Source: Anoxybacillus tengchongensis
Lineage (GTDB): Bacteria > Bacillota > Bacilli > Bacillales > Anoxybacillaceae
Assembly: GCF_014201585.1 (NCBI RefSeq)
Contig: NZ_JACHES010000012.1
Location: 5,544 to 69,543, forward strand
DNA length: 64,000 bases
Reading direction: 5' to 3'
Shown piece after piece: positions 34,092 to 45,303 of the stretch; the stretch's first letter is position 1, and each line of letters starts with the position of its first letter. Below the pieces are notes generated by a model. The model did no database searches, was not told the origin of the DNA, and worked only from the letters and a program-made list of their open reading frames with translations. Both the position numbers and the translations under genes were made by a program.

Positions 34092-35528
34092 ATGAACAAA
34101 AAAACAATCGCAGCACTAATGATTTTATCGACGTTGTTCGGCTCAGGCGTGACGTATGTTGGGATGCAGTCGCTTTCTTCCGAAACATCGACGATTACGA
34201 TCGATATGCCAACGACAACGGAGAAGCCGTCGAATGAGGAATTTAAAAAAATTGAACAAGCATACAGCATGATTAAACAAAAATATGTTCAAGACGTAGA
34301 TGACGCACAGCTTATTGATGGTGCGATTCAAGGAATGATTGCAACACTAAAAGACCCATATTCCGTTTATATGGATAAAGAAACAGCGGAGCGGTTTAAC
34401 GAGTCGCTCGATTCTTCATTTGAAGGCATCGGAGCGGAAGTCAGCATGGTTGACGGGAAAGTGACGATCGTTGCCCCATTTAAAGGGTCGCCTGCAGAAA
34501 AAGCTGGGCTTCGCCCAAACGATCAAATTATTAAAGTGAACGGTCAAAGCTTAGAAGGGCTTGATTTATATGAAGCGGTATTAAAAATTCGTGGAAAAAA
34601 AGGAACGGTCGCTCGTTTAGAAATCGTCCGTCCAGGAGTAAGTGGCGTATTAACGATTGAAGTCGTTCGCGATGAAATTCCGATTGAAACGGTATATGCG
34701 TCAATAAAAGAAGTAAATGGGAAACAAATTGGCTATATTGAAATTACATCATTTGCAGAAAAAACGGCTGAAGATTTTAAAAAGAAGTTATCTGAATTTG
34801 AGAAAAAAGGAATGGCTGGGCTCATCATCGACGTGCGTGGCAATCCGGGTGGCTACTTACAAAGTGTTGAAGACATTTTGAAAGAGCTTGTGCCAAAAGA
34901 TAAACCGTATGTACAAATTGAAGAACGTGATGGTGACAAACAGCGCTTTTTCTCGAATGCAACGAAGAAAAAAGATTATCCGATTGTCGTGCTTATTGAC
35001 AACGGAAGTGCTTCAGCATCAGAAATTTTAGCGGCAGCGTTAAAAGAAGCAGGCGGCTATATGCTCATCGGTGAAAAAACATTCGGAAAAGGAACGGTTC
35101 AACAAGCGTTGCCGATGGATGACGGCAGCCATATTAAATTAACGTTATATAAATGGCTGACTCCAAATGGGAACTGGATTCATAAAAAAGGAATTGAGCC
35201 AGATGTCAAAGTAAAACAGCCGGACTTTTTCTATGCTCATCCGCTTCAAATCGATCAGCCTTTAGTATATGACATGAATAATGAACAAATTAAGAGTGCA
35301 CAACAAATGTTAAAAGGTCTCGGCTTTGATCCGGGGCGTGAAGACGGATATTTTAGCAAACAAACCGAACAAGCTGTCCAATCGTTCCAAAAGGCAAACG
35401 GCTTACAAGTGACAGGAAAAATTGATAAACAAACGGCGGACGTATTGCAAACAAAAGTGATGGAAGCAGTTCGTGACGAACGATATGACGAGCAATTGAA
35501 AAAAGCATTACAGCTTATTGCGAAATAA
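34092..35528 (+). CDS. ctpB: Carboxy-terminal processing protease CtpB (S41 family)
   Basis: A 478-residue secreted or membrane-anchored serine protease. N-terminal signal/anchor (ALMILSTLFGSGVTYVGM), PDZ domain (~90-180), S41 catalytic core with Ser in LIDNGSASASEILAAAL and Lys in GEKTFGKGTVQQALP, and a C-terminal peptidoglycan-binding domain (GYFSKQTEQAVQSFQKANGL). CtpB of Bacillus subtilis helps trigger sigma-K activation in sporulation by cleaving SpoIVFA. GAGGAGG precedes ATG 34092. Confidence 0.95.
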   Translation: MNKKTIAALMILSTLFGSGVTYVGMQSLSSETSTITIDMPTTTEKPSNEEFKKIEQAYSMIKQKYVQDVDDAQLIDGAIQGMIATLKDPYSVYMDKETAERFNESLDSSFEGIGAEVSMVDGKVTIVAPFKGSPAEKAGLRPNDQIIKVNGQSLEGLDLYEAVLKIRGKKGTVARLEIVRPGVSGVLTIEVVRDEIPIETVYASIKEVNGKQIGYIEITSFAEKTAEDFKKKLSEFEKKGMAGLIIDVRGNPGGYLQSVEDILKELVPKDKPYVQIEERDGDKQRFFSNATKKKDYPIVVLIDNGSASASEILAAALKEAGGYMLIGEKTFGKGTVQQALPMDDGSHIKLTLYKWLTPNGNWIHKKGIEPDVKVKQPDFFYAHPLQIDQPLVYDMNNEQIKSAQQMLKGLGFDPGREDGYFSKQTEQAVQSFQKANGLQVTGKIDKQTADVLQTKVMEAVRDERYDEQLKKALQLIAK

Positions 35529-35531
35529 AAA

Positions 35532-35561
35532 ATCCCCCTGTCCATTTTGAAGACAGGGGGA
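35532..35561 (+). terminator. Bidirectional terminator between ctpB and RacA-like gene
   Basis: Ten-bp GC-rich stem TCCCCCTGTC/GACAGGGGGA with A and T runs on either side. Confidence 0.85.
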
Positions 35562-35566
35562 TACTT

Positions 35567-35992
35567 TTATAAGAAGAAGCTAATCATACCGCGTCTCTTT
35601 TGTTTTGGTTGCTCATGAACAATTGTCGTTTTTTGTTGATGTTCGAGGTGAGCAATTCGTTGCTCGAGCTGTTGAATATATTGAAGCATTTCTTCTATTT
35701 CGCGGCGATGTTGTAGCAATTGAAAAGAGACAACGTCATCTGCTTTTTGATCAATTTTTCGTTCTAGTTCGTTTAATCGTTGTTCAACTTCTTCCCATTC
35801 TGCATGTTCTTTTTCTTCTTCATCGATGCCGAGAAATTTATATTTTTCTAATTGCTCGATCGCTTCGTTCGTAAATACGTAATGCCCTGCTTCATTTTTT
35901 GTGCATGGAATGTTGTATTTTTTCACCCAGCGTTGCACCGTCTTTGTCGATACTCCAAGTCGTTTCGCGACCGCGCTTGTTTTTAACTCCAT
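35567..35992 (-). CDS. RacA-like MerR-type DNA-binding coiled-coil protein
   Basis: A 141-residue protein with an N-terminal MerR/excisionase-like helix-turn-helix (TSAVAKRLGVSTKTVQRWVK, then GHYVFTNEAIEQL) and a C-terminal coiled coil (~65-125) ending in basic residues. This is the architecture and motif order of RacA, which tethers the chromosome origin to the pole during sporulation, though it is shorter than the Bacillus subtilis protein. ATG 35992 has GGAAGGAG upstream; the open frame starts at 36037. The neighbouring minJ also acts at poles, which fits. Assignment as true RacA is likely, not certain. Confidence 0.65.
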   Translation of the reverse strand: MELKTSAVAKRLGVSTKTVQRWVKKYNIPCTKNEAGHYVFTNEAIEQLEKYKFLGIDEEEKEHAEWEEVEQRLNELERKIDQKADDVVSFQLLQHRREIEEMLQYIQQLEQRIAHLEHQQKTTIVHEQPKQKRRGMISFFL

Positions 35993-36170
35993 CGTTCCAC
36001 GCTCCTTCCGAATGATATGTTGAAAAAAGTTAGACATTTTTTATGAAACTCCTTGCATGTTGACAAAACTAGTGCTTATTCGGCAAAGAAAGTGAATTTT
36101 CGTCAACCATAAACGCTTGAATTTTGTTACAATGGGAAATAGACGATCCGAAAAAATGGAGTTGATGGAA

Positions 36171-37337
36171 ATGGAAGCATGGGGATTTGCGTGGTTGAAA
36201 GCGCTCGGAACGTTTTGGTTACAACCGCTATTATATTATGCGATCATATTTGCGTGGTTTATTGGCTGGCTGCGCGTGCAACGTGAAAGACGAGATTTTC
36301 ATACGCGCGTCTATCGAACATCGCGTGAGTGGCGTGCGCTCATTCGTTCACGCAGCTGGTTCGCACTAATTTTTTCGATCGTAACCGTTGGGGCAGGGAT
36401 TGTTCTACCGAATGATACGCTTGTTTTTTGGACGTTGGTGACAATGGTATGTAGTTTTTTTATGCAGCTTCGGTTGTTATCGCCTGCATATGTAGGGAGT
36501 ATCGTTATATTTACTGTTAGTTTTTTTGCGCAAATGGATTGGGTACAGCCATTTTTTTCGCGCTTTTTTCCAAACATCATGGAAACGAACGTGACCGCTT
36601 TGGCACTTCTCATGAGCTTGCTTTTGCTTATAGAAAGGTGGCTCGTTTATCGTGAGGGGGCAGAGATAAGCTCTCCTCGTCTTGCGACAAGCAAGCGCGG
36701 GCTTATGATCGGTGAGCAAGTCGTTCAGCGGCTTTGGCTTGTTCCATTGATGATTCCTGTACCAGGAGATGGCGTGCAATCGTTTGCGACATGGTGGCCG
36801 ATCATTTCAGGCGGTGAGACGTATTCGTTCGTTCTCGTCCCGTTTTTACTTGGATTTTCCCAACGCGTGCAAACAGGAATGCCTGTTCATTTAACGAAAT
36901 GGACAGCGAAACGTATCGGTTGGTTGGCATCGGTCGTTAGTGTATTGGCTATCGGCAGCTATTGGTTGAAGCCGCTTGCGATCATTGCTGCAGTAGTAGC
37001 TATTTTATGGAGAGAATGGATTGCTTTATCAGCAAAATTATATGAACAAAAGCGTCCGCCGTATTTTACGAAACGGGCGAATGGTCTTGTTATTTTAGGA
37101 GTGTTGCCGAACACGCCAGCGCATAAAATGGCGCTTTCGGTCGGAGAAGTAATTGTGAAGGTAAACGGCATACCTGTTGTGACAGAAGACGAATTTTATG
37201 CAGCGTTGCAACAAAATCGAGCGTTTTGTAAGCTAGAAGTATTAAACGAGAGTGGGGAAGTTCGCTTTGCGCAAACGGCTTTATTTGAAGGAGAACATCA
37301 CGAACTCGGGCTGTTATTCGTAAGAGATGAGGGATAA
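36171..37337 (+). CDS. minJ: MinJ-like cell division topology protein (multi-TM plus PDZ)
   Basis: A 388-residue membrane protein with about seven to eight transmembrane segments (for example FWLQPLLYYAIIFAWFIGWL, WFALIFSIVTVGAGIVL) and a C-terminal PDZ domain (~300-388; GVLPNTPAHKMALSVGEVIV). MinJ bridges DivIVA and MinD at poles and septa. Place between ctpB and csbA matches Bacillus subtilis. ATG 36171 has GGAG 9 nt upstream and gives the start MEAWGFAWLKALG; earlier in-frame ATGs are possible. A TACAAT box is at 36128-36133. Confidence 0.88.
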   Translation: MEAWGFAWLKALGTFWLQPLLYYAIIFAWFIGWLRVQRERRDFHTRVYRTSREWRALIRSRSWFALIFSIVTVGAGIVLPNDTLVFWTLVTMVCSFFMQLRLLSPAYVGSIVIFTVSFFAQMDWVQPFFSRFFPNIMETNVTALALLMSLLLLIERWLVYREGAEISSPRLATSKRGLMIGEQVVQRLWLVPLMIPVPGDGVQSFATWWPIISGGETYSFVLVPFLLGFSQRVQTGMPVHLTKWTAKRIGWLASVVSVLAIGSYWLKPLAIIAAVVAILWREWIALSAKLYEQKRPPYFTKRANGLVILGVLPNTPAHKMALSVGEVIVKVNGIPVVTEDEFYAALQQNRAFCKLEVLNESGEVRFAQTALFEGEHHELGLLFVRDEG

Positions 37338-37339
37338 AT

Positions 37340-37564
37340 ATGTGGTTTGTGTTAGCGTTAATTGTACCAGCGTTGTTAGTTATTTTATTTACGAGAGTGA
37401 CGTATAACCATTATGTCGGTACATTGCTTACTGTCGCATTGTTAGTGGCATCATATGTAAAAGGATATACCGACCAGTTGTATGAAATTGTCGCCGATTT
37501 AGCATCGCTTATTGTCGGATTTTTATATGCGAAACAAATGGTAGAGAAACAAAAACAATCGTAA
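37340..37564 (+). CDS. csbA: CsbA family small membrane protein
   Basis: A 74-residue protein with two to three hydrophobic segments. The conserved [20 protein letters not shown] and SYVKGYT match CsbA, a sigma-B-controlled membrane protein of unknown function located before uvrB in Bacillus subtilis. It starts 2 nt after the minJ stop, so it is translationally close to minJ here. Confidence 0.9.
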   Translation: MWFVLALIVPALLVILFTRVTYNHYVGTLLTVALLVASYVKGYTDQLYEIVADLASLIVGFLYAKQMVEKQKQS

Positions 37565-37590
37565 ACCTGTCCAAATGGGCAGGTTTTTTC
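37565..37590 (+). terminator. Terminator after csbA
   Basis: ACCTGTCC/GGGCAGGT stem with AAAT loop, then TTTTTT. Confidence 0.9.
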
Positions 37591-37592
37591 AT

Positions 37593-37606
37593 AGAATATT
37601 TGTTCG
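37593..37606 (+). promoter_or_regulatory. Candidate LexA box upstream of uvrBA
   Basis: AGAATATTTGTTCG differs at two positions from the Bacillus LexA consensus CGAAC-N4-GTTCG. It lies about 30 nt before a TACAAT -10 box (37637-37642). uvrBA is an SOS operon in Bacillus subtilis. Confidence 0.55.
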
Positions 37607-37674
37607 TATTTTTCGCTTTTCGTTTTCGTTATATGGTACAATACGAGGTAGAAATGAAGTGGAGGTTGAAGAAT

Positions 37675-39648
37675 GTGGACGCCTTTCAATTAGTATCCGC
37701 TTATAAGCCGCAGGGTGATCAGCCGAAAGCGATCGCGAAGCTTGTCGAAGGCATTCAGCAAGGAAAAAAGCATCAAACGTTGCTAGGAGCAACAGGAACA
37801 GGAAAAACGTTTACGATTTCAAACGTTATTCAACAAGTGAATAAACCGACGCTAGTGATCGCCCATAATAAAACGCTAGCAGGGCAATTATATAGCGAGT
37901 TTAAACAATTTTTTCCACATAACGCAGTCGAATATTTTGTCAGCTATTACGATTATTATCAGCCGGAAGCGTACGTTCCGCAAACAGATACGTACATTGA
38001 AAAAGATGCGAGCATCAACGACGAAATTGATAAATTGCGCCATTCCGCAACGTCTGCGCTATTTGAACGACGTGACGTTATTATTATCGCCAGCGTGTCG
38101 TGTATTTACGGTTTAGGTTCGCCGGAAGAATATCGCGAACTTGTCGTTTCGCTGCGCGTCGGTATGGAGATCGAGCGCGATCATTTGTTGCGCCGACTTG
38201 TCGACATTCAATATGAACGAAACGATATTGATTTTCGTCGCGGAACGTTTCGGGTGCGCGGAGATGTCGTCGAAATTTTCCCTGCCTCACGAGACGAGCA
38301 TTGTATTCGCATTGAGTTTTTTGGTGATGAAATTGAGCGCATTCGCGAAGTGGATGCACTCACAGGACATGTGATGGCAGAGCGAGAACATGTGGCGATT
38401 TTCCCAGCATCGCACTTCGTCACACGCGAAGAAAAAATGAAGCTGGCCATTGAAAATATTGAAAAGGAATTAGAAGATCGGCTTCGCGAGCTGCGTGAAC
38501 AAGGAAAATTGCTTGAAGCGCAACGATTAGAGCAACGGACGCGCTACGATATTGAAATGATGAAGGAAATGGGCTTTTGTTCAGGTATTGAAAATTATTC
38601 ACGTCATTTAACATTGCGTCCACCAGGCTCAACGCCTTATACATTATTAGATTATTTTCCTGACGACTTTTTAATTGTCATTGACGAATCACATGTGACG
38701 TTGCCGCAAATTCGCGGCATGTATAACGGCGACAAAGCGAGAAAAGAAGTGCTTGTTGAACATGGTTTCCGTTTGCCGTCAGCGCTTGATAACCGTCCGC
38801 TCATGTTTGAAGAATTTGAACAAAAAGTAAATCAAGTCATTTACGTATCTGCGACACCGGGTCCGTATGAGCTTGAACATTGTCCGGAAGTCGTTGAACA
38901 AATTATTCGTCCGACAGGATTGTTAGACCCGACGATTGATGTGCGACCAATTGCCGGACAAATTGACGATTTAGTTGATGAAATTCAAAAGCGCATTGCT
39001 CGCAAAGAACGCACCCTTGTGACGACGTTGACGAAAAAAATGGCGGAAGATTTAACCGATTATTTAAAAGATATCGGCATTCAAGTGGCATATTTGCATT
39101 CGGAAATTAAGACGCTAGAACGAATTGAAATTATTCGCGATTTACGATTAGGCAAATACGATGTGCTCGTCGGCATTAACTTATTGCGGGAGGGGCTCGA
39201 TATTCCGGAAGTGTCGCTTGTAGCGATTTTAGATGCCGATAAAGAAGGATTTTTACGTTCTGAGCGTTCACTCATCCAAACGATTGGACGAGCAGCGCGC
39301 AACGCGAACGGTCACGTCATTATGTATGCCGATACGATCACGAAATCGATGGAAATGGCGATCAATGAAACGAAGCGGCGCCGCGCGATTCAAGAAGCGT
39401 ATAACCGTGAGCACGGCATCGTGCCAAAAACGATTCAAAAAGACATTCCAGATGTCATTCGTGCCACATTTGCCGCGGAAGAAAAAGAAACGTATGAAAC
39501 GAAAGATGTCCGCCATTTATCAAAAGAAGAGCGCCTTGCGCTCATTGCCAAACTCGAACAAGAAATGAAAGAAGCAGCCAAAGCTCTTCATTTTGAACGT
39601 GCTGCCGAACTGCGCGATCTCATTTTAGAATTGAAAGCTGAGGTGTAA
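37675..39648 (+). CDS. uvrB: Excinuclease ABC subunit B
   Basis: A 657-residue helicase-like subunit of nucleotide excision repair. Motifs: Walker A ([12 protein letters not shown]), beta-hairpin ([20 protein letters not shown]) that wedges the damaged strand, DESH ([16 protein letters not shown]), motif VI ([10 protein letters not shown]) and a C-terminal UVR domain ([20 protein letters not shown]) that binds UvrC. I choose GTG 37675 (GGAGG 10 nt upstream; start [15 protein letters not shown]); the frame is open further upstream. uvrA follows after 3 nt. Confidence 0.97.
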   Translation: MDAFQLVSAYKPQGDQPKAIAKLVEGIQQGKKHQTLLGATGTGKTFTISNVIQQVNKPTLVIAHNKTLAGQLYSEFKQFFPHNAVEYFVSYYDYYQPEAYVPQTDTYIEKDASINDEIDKLRHSATSALFERRDVIIIASVSCIYGLGSPEEYRELVVSLRVGMEIERDHLLRRLVDIQYERNDIDFRRGTFRVRGDVVEIFPASRDEHCIRIEFFGDEIERIREVDALTGHVMAEREHVAIFPASHFVTREEKMKLAIENIEKELEDRLRELREQGKLLEAQRLEQRTRYDIEMMKEMGFCSGIENYSRHLTLRPPGSTPYTLLDYFPDDFLIVIDESHVTLPQIRGMYNGDKARKEVLVEHGFRLPSALDNRPLMFEEFEQKVNQVIYVSATPGPYELEHCPEVVEQIIRPTGLLDPTIDVRPIAGQIDDLVDEIQKRIARKERTLVTTLTKKMAEDLTDYLKDIGIQVAYLHSEIKTLERIEIIRDLRLGKYDVLVGINLLREGLDIPEVSLVAILDADKEGFLRSERSLIQTIGRAARNANGHVIMYADTITKSMEMAINETKRRRAIQEAYNREHGIVPKTIQKDIPDVIRATFAAEEKETYETKDVRHLSKEERLALIAKLEQEMKEAAKALHFERAAELRDLILELKAEV

Positions 39649-39651
39649 ACA

Positions 39652-42504
39652 ATGGATCATATTGTCGTCAAAGGCGCACGAGCGCACAATTTAAAAAATA
39701 TTGACGTCGTTATTCCACGCAACAAACTCGTTGTGCTTACCGGTTTGTCTGGTTCAGGAAAATCATCACTTGCATTTGACACGATTTATGCAGAAGGACA
39801 GCGTCGATATGTCGAATCGCTTTCGGCATACGCGCGTCAATTTTTAGGGCAAATGGATAAGCCTGATGTCGATTCGATTGAAGGGTTGTCGCCCGCCATT
39901 TCCATTGACCAAAAAACGACGAGCCGCAACCCGCGATCAACAGTCGGAACAGTGACGGAAATTTACGATTATTTGCGTTTACTGTTTGCACGCATTGGTC
40001 GACCTGTTTGCCCGACTCATGGTATTGAAATTACATCGCAAACGATTGAACAAATGGTTGACCACTTAATGCAATATCCAGAACGGACGAAAATGCAAAT
40101 TTTAGCCCCGATCGTCTCTGGTCGGAAAGGGACGCATGTAAAAACGTTGGAGGAGATTAAAAAACAAGGGTACGTGCGTGTGCGAGTTGACGGGGAATTG
40201 CGTGATGTATCGGAAGACATCGTGCTTGAAAAAAATAAAAAACATTCCATTGAAGTCGTCATCGATCGCATCATGATGAAAGAAGGCATTCAATCGCGCC
40301 TTGCCGATTCCCTTGAAACAGCTTTAAAGCTCGCTGACGGCAAAGTACTCGTCGATGTCATCGGACAAGAAGAGCTGTTGTTTAGTGAACATCACGCTTG
40401 CCCACATTGTGGGTTTTCGATCGGTGAATTAGAGCCGCGTTTATTTTCATTTAACAGTCCGTACGGTGCGTGTCCATCGTGCGACGGATTAGGGGCGAAA
40501 CTAGAAGTCGATCTTGATTTAGTCATTCCAAATAAAGAGTTGACGCTTCGTGAGCACGCGCTTGCGCCATGGGAGCCGCAAAGCTCGCAATATTATCCAC
40601 AATTGCTAGAAACGGTATGCCGTCATTACGGTATTGATATGGATATACCTGTAAAACAATTGTCGAAACAGCAGCTCGATCTTTTATTGTACGGATCAAA
40701 CGGGGAAAAAATATATTTTCGCTATGAAAACGATTTTGGGCATGTGCGTGAAACGTATGTGGAATTTGAAGGTGTCGTGCGCAATGTCGAACGTCGTTAT
40801 CGCGAAACGACGTCCGATTACGTACGTGAACAAATGGAAAAATATATGACTGAACAGCCATGTCCAACGTGTCATGGCAATCGATTGAAAAAAGAAAGTT
40901 TAGCTGTTTTCGTTGGCGGCAAACATATCGGCGAAGTGACGGCGATGTCGGTCAACGAGGCGCTTACGTTTTTTGAAACGCTTCAGCTAACGGAAAAAGA
41001 ACAAAAAATCGCCCATCTCATTTTACGTGAAATTGTCGAGAGACTCGGCTTTTTAAAAAACGTTGGGCTCGATTATTTAACGTTAAATCGCGCGGCAGGA
41101 ACGCTTTCAGGTGGAGAGGCGCAACGCATTCGCCTAGCAACGCAAATCGGATCGCGCTTAACGGGTGTATTATACGTGTTAGACGAACCGTCTATTGGGC
41201 TTCATCAGCGCGATAATGATCGGTTAATTGCGACGTTGCAAAACATGCGCGACTTAGGCAATACGCTTATTGTTGTTGAGCACGATGAAGATACGATGCT
41301 TGCGGCAGATTATTTAATTGACATCGGACCGGGAGCAGGGGCGCACGGCGGACAAGTAGTATCCGCAGGAACACCTGAACAAGTGATGAACGACCCACAT
41401 TCGTTAACCGGTCAATATTTATCGGGGAAAAAATTTATTCCGCTTCCTGTTGAACGAAGAACGCCAGATGGCCGTTGGCTTGAAGTCATTGGGGCGCGCG
41501 AAAACAACTTAAAAAACGTCGATGTACGCATTCCGCTCGGATTGTTTGTTGCGGTGACAGGTGTATCCGGTTCAGGAAAAAGTACGCTCATTAATGAAAT
41601 TTTGCATAAATCGTTAGCACAGAAGCTACATCACGCAAAAGTAAAGCCAGGAGAGCATACGGACATTCGCGGTATTCATTATTTAGATAAAGTCATTGAC
41701 ATCGACCAGTCGCCAATCGGTCGGACCCCACGCTCGAATCCTGCGACATATACGGGCGTCTTTGACGATATTCGCGATTTATTTGCGACGACGAACGAAG
41801 CGAAAATGCGCGGGTATCAAAAAGGACGGTTTAGTTTTAACGTCAAAGGCGGTCGTTGTGAAGCATGTCGCGGCGACGGCATTATTAAAATCGAAATGCA
41901 CTTTTTGCCTGACGTATACGTCCCTTGTGAAGTGTGTCACGGTAAACGGTATAATCGCGAAACGTTGGAAGTGAAATATAAGGATAAAAATATCGCTGAA
42001 GTGCTCGATATGACAGTGGAAGAAGCGCTCACGTTTTTTGAAAACATTCCAAAAATTAAGCGGAAATTGCAAACGTTATACGATGTTGGGCTCGGTTATA
42101 TGCAGCTCGGACAGCCCGCTACGACGCTTTCAGGCGGAGAGGCGCAACGGGTGAAGTTAGCATCTGAATTGCATCGTCGCTCAACAGGAAGAACGTTATA
42201 CATTTTAGACGAACCGACAACGGGTTTGCATGTTGATGATATTGCCCGTTTATTACATGTTCTACAACGGCTTGTGGAACAAGGGGATACGGTGCTTGTC
42301 ATCGAACATAATTTAGATGTCATTAAAACGGCAGACTATATTATTGATCTTGGACCAGAAGGCGGAGATGGGGGCGGACAAATCGTTGCGACAGGTACGC
42401 CGGAGGAAGTCGCTCAAATCGAGCGGTCATATACAGGACGATATTTACAACCGATTTTAGCGCGCGATCGCGAACGCATGCGTCAGCGTATACCGAGCGT
42501 ATAA
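39652..42504 (+). CDS. uvrA: Excinuclease ABC subunit A
   Basis: A 950-residue DNA damage sensor with two ABC ATPase modules. Walker A motifs are [14 protein letters not shown] and [17 protein letters not shown] signatures are [14 protein letters not shown] and [14 protein letters not shown]. Zinc modules include [14 protein letters not shown]...CPSCDGLG and [20 protein letters not shown]...CEVCHG. It loads UvrB at lesions. It is co-transcribed with uvrB. Confidence 0.98.
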   Translation: MDHIVVKGARAHNLKNIDVVIPRNKLVVLTGLSGSGKSSLAFDTIYAEGQRRYVESLSAYARQFLGQMDKPDVDSIEGLSPAISIDQKTTSRNPRSTVGTVTEIYDYLRLLFARIGRPVCPTHGIEITSQTIEQMVDHLMQYPERTKMQILAPIVSGRKGTHVKTLEEIKKQGYVRVRVDGELRDVSEDIVLEKNKKHSIEVVIDRIMMKEGIQSRLADSLETALKLADGKVLVDVIGQEELLFSEHHACPHCGFSIGELEPRLFSFNSPYGACPSCDGLGAKLEVDLDLVIPNKELTLREHALAPWEPQSSQYYPQLLETVCRHYGIDMDIPVKQLSKQQLDLLLYGSNGEKIYFRYENDFGHVRETYVEFEGVVRNVERRYRETTSDYVREQMEKYMTEQPCPTCHGNRLKKESLAVFVGGKHIGEVTAMSVNEALTFFETLQLTEKEQKIAHLILREIVERLGFLKNVGLDYLTLNRAAGTLSGGEAQRIRLATQIGSRLTGVLYVLDEPSIGLHQRDNDRLIATLQNMRDLGNTLIVVEHDEDTMLAADYLIDIGPGAGAHGGQVVSAGTPEQVMNDPHSLTGQYLSGKKFIPLPVERRTPDGRWLEVIGARENNLKNVDVRIPLGLFVAVTGVSGSGKSTLINEILHKSLAQKLHHAKVKPGEHTDIRGIHYLDKVIDIDQSPIGRTPRSNPATYTGVFDDIRDLFATTNEAKMRGYQKGRFSFNVKGGRCEACRGDGIIKIEMHFLPDVYVPCEVCHGKRYNRETLEVKYKDKNIAEVLDMTVEEALTFFENIPKIKRKLQTLYDVGLGYMQLGQPATTLSGGEAQRVKLASELHRRSTGRTLYILDEPTTGLHVDDIARLLHVLQRLVEQGDTVLVIEHNLDVIKTADYIIDLGPEGGDGGGQIVATGTPEEVAQIERSYTGRYLQPILARDRERMRQRIPSV

Positions 42505-42520
42505 CACGCTCGGTTTTTTT
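42493..42520 (+). terminator. Terminator after uvrA
   Basis: CCGAGCG/CGCTCGG stem around the stop codon followed by seven T. Confidence 0.9.
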
Positions 42521-42581
42521 GTACGAAACTTTCCTTTCCAACAATCGTATGTATAAGTAAAGGAAAAAGGAGATGATGCGA

Positions 42582-42911
42582 ATGGAAGGAAATAAGTTGC
42601 TTGCGGCGTTATGTTATTTCAGCGTATTTTTTGCCCCGTTTTTATTTCCAATCATCGTTTATTTTGTCACGAAACATGAACGAGTAAAGGAGCATGCGAA
42701 AAAATCATTTTTGTCCCATCTTATTCCTCTTGCCATTGTGATTGCTACGGGTGGGTTATTTATGATTTTCGCCATCGCTGGAGTGGATGGATGGCTCGGT
42801 CTTCCATTCATCGGACTGGTTATCGGAGGCATCGTGCATGTCGTTGTTATTGTTTGGAATATTATTAAAGGGGTTCAAGTATTACAAGAGTCGGGAGGGA
42901 TGTATGAATGA
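42582..42911 (+). CDS. YvlA-like DUF4870 membrane protein
   Basis: A 109-residue protein with three hydrophobic segments (LLAALCYFSVFFAPFLFPII, HLIPLAIVIATGGLFMIFAI, FIGLVIGGIVHVVVIVWNII) and the DUF4870 pattern YFVTKHERVKEHAKKSF. Function unknown. AAAGGAG precedes ATG 42582; ATG 42573 is too close to it. It starts a three-gene overlapping set with PspC-like and holin-like proteins, like yvlA-yvlD of Bacillus subtilis minus yvlB. Confidence 0.8.
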   Translation: MEGNKLLAALCYFSVFFAPFLFPIIVYFVTKHERVKEHAKKSFLSHLIPLAIVIATGGLFMIFAIAGVDGWLGLPFIGLVIGGIVHVVVIVWNIIKGVQVLQESGGMYE

Positions 42912-43105
42912 AAAAGCTTGTACGGCTTCGTCATCATCGCATGATTGCGGGTGTGTTAAGCGGATTGGCAGCTTATATGAATATGGACGCTACTGTGGTA
43001 CGTTTATTATTTGTTGCGTTATTATTCATTACTGGGATTATGCCGTTTGCGATTTTATACGGGCTTGCGGTATTCATTATTCCGAGTGAGGAGACCGTCA
43101 TATGA
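42908..43105 (+). CDS. yvlC: PspC domain protein YvlC
   Basis: A 65-residue PspC-type membrane protein: RHHRMIAGVLSGLAAYMNMD is the typical N-terminus and a hydrophobic span follows (LLFVALLFITGIMPFAILYG). PspC proteins sense membrane stress in phage-shock systems. Start and stop overlap the genes on both sides. Confidence 0.9.
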   Translation: MKKLVRLRHHRMIAGVLSGLAAYMNMDATVVRLLFVALLFITGIMPFAILYGLAVFIIPSEETVI

Positions 43106-43446
43106 GGTGGCTAGTACGTATAGTCATCAACGCCGTTTTATTATTAGCGCTATCTGGATATTTTGACTCCATTTATTTATCAAGCGTTTGGGCAGCGCTC
43201 GTTGCAAGTATTCTTTTGTCTTTTCTCAATACGTTCGTTCGACCGCTACTTATTCTACTGACACTTCCTGTCACTGTATTGACGTTTGGGTTGTTTTTGT
43301 TCGTCATTAACGCAATCACATTGGCAATGACGGCATGGGTCATGGGAAGCTCGTTTCAAATCGGTGGTTTTAGCACTGCATTATTTGCATCGCTTGCAAT
43401 TTCACTCTTTCACTTAATCATTGAGTCGGTCAAAAAAGAAAAGTAA
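43102..43446 (+). CDS. yvlD: Phage holin family 4 membrane protein YvlD
   Basis: A 114-residue protein with four hydrophobic helices (LVRIVINAVLLLALSGYF, LLILLTLPVTVLTFGLFLFV and others), matching the YvlD/holin-4 superfamily. Despite the family name there is no phage context. It overlaps yvlC and probably acts with it at the membrane. Confidence 0.88.
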   Translation: MRWLVRIVINAVLLLALSGYFDSIYLSSVWAALVASILLSFLNTFVRPLLILLTLPVTVLTFGLFLFVINAITLAMTAWVMGSSFQIGGFSTALFASLAISLFHLIIESVKKEK

Positions 43447-43476
43447 AACGTTCCGCTTTGTGCGTGAACGTTTTTA
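43447..43476 (+). terminator. Terminator between yvlD and hprK
   Basis: AAACGTTC pairs with GAACGTTT across CGCTTTGTGCGT, followed by TTATTTT. Confidence 0.75.
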
Positions 43477-43525
43477 TTTTGACGTGAAAGTGTTACAATG
43501 AGAAAAGGAAGAAGGAGGGATACGC

Positions 43526-44461
43526 ATGCCGAAAGTACGGACAAAAGATTTAATTGAAGAGTTTCAATTTGAGCTTGTAAGCGGGGCAGAGGGGATTCAT
43601 CGTCCAATTACAACGAGCGACTTATCCCGTCCGGGCATTGAAATGGCCGGTTATTTTGCATATTATCCAGCTGAGCGCGTACAATTGCTCGGTATGACAG
43701 AGCTGTCTTTTTTTGAACGATTAACGCCTGTAGAAAAACGATTACGCATGGAAAAGCTGTGTACGGATATTACACCTGCGATTATCGTCTCACGCGGATT
43801 AGAAGTGCCAAAAGAACTCATTGAGGCATCGGAGAAAAAAGAAGTACCTGTCATGCGTTCAACGATGAAAACGACGCGGCTTGCTAGCCGTCTAACAAAC
43901 TATTTAGAAAGCAAACTCGCGCCGACAACGGCTGTGCACGGTGTGCTCGTTGATGTGTACGGTGTTGGTGTGCTTATTACAGGAAAAAGTGGCGTTGGAA
44001 AAAGTGAAACAGCGCTTGAGCTTGTGAAGCGCGGACATCGTCTCGTTGCAGATGATTGTGTCGAAATTCGCCAAGAGGATGAAAATTTGCTTATTGGTAG
44101 CGCACCGGAGCTTATTGAACATTTGCTTGAAATTCGTGGACTCGGCATTATTAACGTCATGACGCTATTCGGTGCAGGAGCGGTGCGTCCGCATAAACGC
44201 ATTTCGCTTATCATCGATTTAGAATTATGGGATCCAAATAAACAATACGATCGTCTCGGGCTTGAAGAGGAAAAAGTAAAAATTATTGATACCGAAGTGA
44301 CAAAGCTGACGATTCCTGTTCGTCCAGGACGAAATTTAGCCGTCATCATTGAAGTGGCAGCGATGAATTTCCGTTTGAAGCGCATGGGTGTGAATGCAGC
44401 GGAAGAATTTTCTGCCCGATTGGCAGATGCGATTGGCGATGCAGAGCACGATTATGAATGA
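43526..44461 (+). CDS. hprK: HPr(Ser) kinase/phosphorylase
   Basis: A 311-residue bifunctional enzyme that phosphorylates and dephosphorylates HPr and Crh on Ser46, controlling catabolite repression. Walker A is [20 protein letters not shown] and the family signature [19 protein letters not shown] is intact. Crh is encoded in this window at 60050. AAGGAGGG precedes the ATG. Its stop overlaps the lgt open frame, and ppaX, whose product removes pyrophosphate from its reverse reaction, is in the same operon. Confidence 0.98.
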   Translation: MPKVRTKDLIEEFQFELVSGAEGIHRPITTSDLSRPGIEMAGYFAYYPAERVQLLGMTELSFFERLTPVEKRLRMEKLCTDITPAIIVSRGLEVPKELIEASEKKEVPVMRSTMKTTRLASRLTNYLESKLAPTTAVHGVLVDVYGVGVLITGKSGVGKSETALELVKRGHRLVADDCVEIRQEDENLLIGSAPELIEHLLEIRGLGIINVMTLFGAGAVRPHKRISLIIDLELWDPNKQYDRLGLEEEKVKIIDTEVTKLTIPVRPGRNLAVIIEVAAMNFRLKRMGVNAAEEFSARLADAIGDAEHDYE

Positions 44462-44475
44462 GAGGATGGGTATTC

Positions 44476-45285
44476 ATGTTGTTACATATTGAACCGCTTG
44501 ATCGCGTCTTTCTTCAACTCGGACCAATTACAATTTATTGGTACGGTGTTATTATTGCGACAGGCGTATTGCTCGGACTTTGGCTAGCCACAAGAGAAAG
44601 CGAGCGTTTAGGGATAAGAAAAGAAACGTTTGTCGATCTTGTATTAATTGCTGTGCCCATTGCGATTGTATGCGCACGCGCGTATTACGTCATTTTTCAA
44701 TGGGACTACTATTCACAGCACATAAGCGAAATTCCACAAATTTGGCATGGTGGATTGGCGATTCACGGCGGTTTAATTGGTGCCATTGTGACAGGTGTCA
44801 TTTTTGCGAAAAAACGGCGATTGTCGTTTTGGAAACTCGCAGATATTGCAGCACCAAGCATTATCTTAGGTCAGGCGATTGGACGTTGGGGCAATTTTAT
44901 GAATCAAGAAGCGCACGGAGGACCTGTATCACGAACATTTTTAGAAAGTTTGCATTTGCCGGATTGGATCATTAATCAAATGTACATACAAGGACAATAT
45001 TATCACCCGACGTTTTTATATGAATCGTTATGGAATATGCTCGGCTTTCTCGTTTTACTTGCGCTCCGGAGACGAAATTTACGACGAGGAGAATTATTTT
45101 TCACGTACATCATTTGGTATTCGATCGGGCGCTTTTTTATTGAAGGATTGCGGACAGACAGTTTAATGTTAACCGAGACGATTCGTATGGCCCAGTTCAT
45201 TTCGCTTTTGCTTATTTTGTTTGCGGTCATGATGATCGTTGTACGTCGCATGCGCGGTGTAGCGGATGAGCGGTACAACGATTAA
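44476..45285 (+). CDS. lgt: Prolipoprotein diacylglyceryl transferase
   Basis: A 269-residue integral membrane enzyme with about seven transmembrane segments. It moves a diacylglyceryl group to the lipobox cysteine of prolipoproteins. Signature sequences: [17 protein letters not shown] and [22 protein letters not shown] 44476 is preceded by GAGAGGATGG; the frame opens at 44458 inside the hprK end. Confidence 0.97.
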   Translation: MLLHIEPLDRVFLQLGPITIYWYGVIIATGVLLGLWLATRESERLGIRKETFVDLVLIAVPIAIVCARAYYVIFQWDYYSQHISEIPQIWHGGLAIHGGLIGAIVTGVIFAKKRRLSFWKLADIAAPSIILGQAIGRWGNFMNQEAHGGPVSRTFLESLHLPDWIINQMYIQGQYYHPTFLYESLWNMLGFLVLLALRRRNLRRGELFFTYIIWYSIGRFFIEGLRTDSLMLTETIRMAQFISLLLILFAVMMIVVRRMRGVADERYND

Positions 45286-45303
45286 ATGAGAGGGGGAGGA
45301 AAC

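Noticed and set aside
43102-43446. Prophage remnant because of the holin-family name
   Set aside because: YvlD is a chromosomal membrane protein family; no phage genes or attachment repeats surround it.
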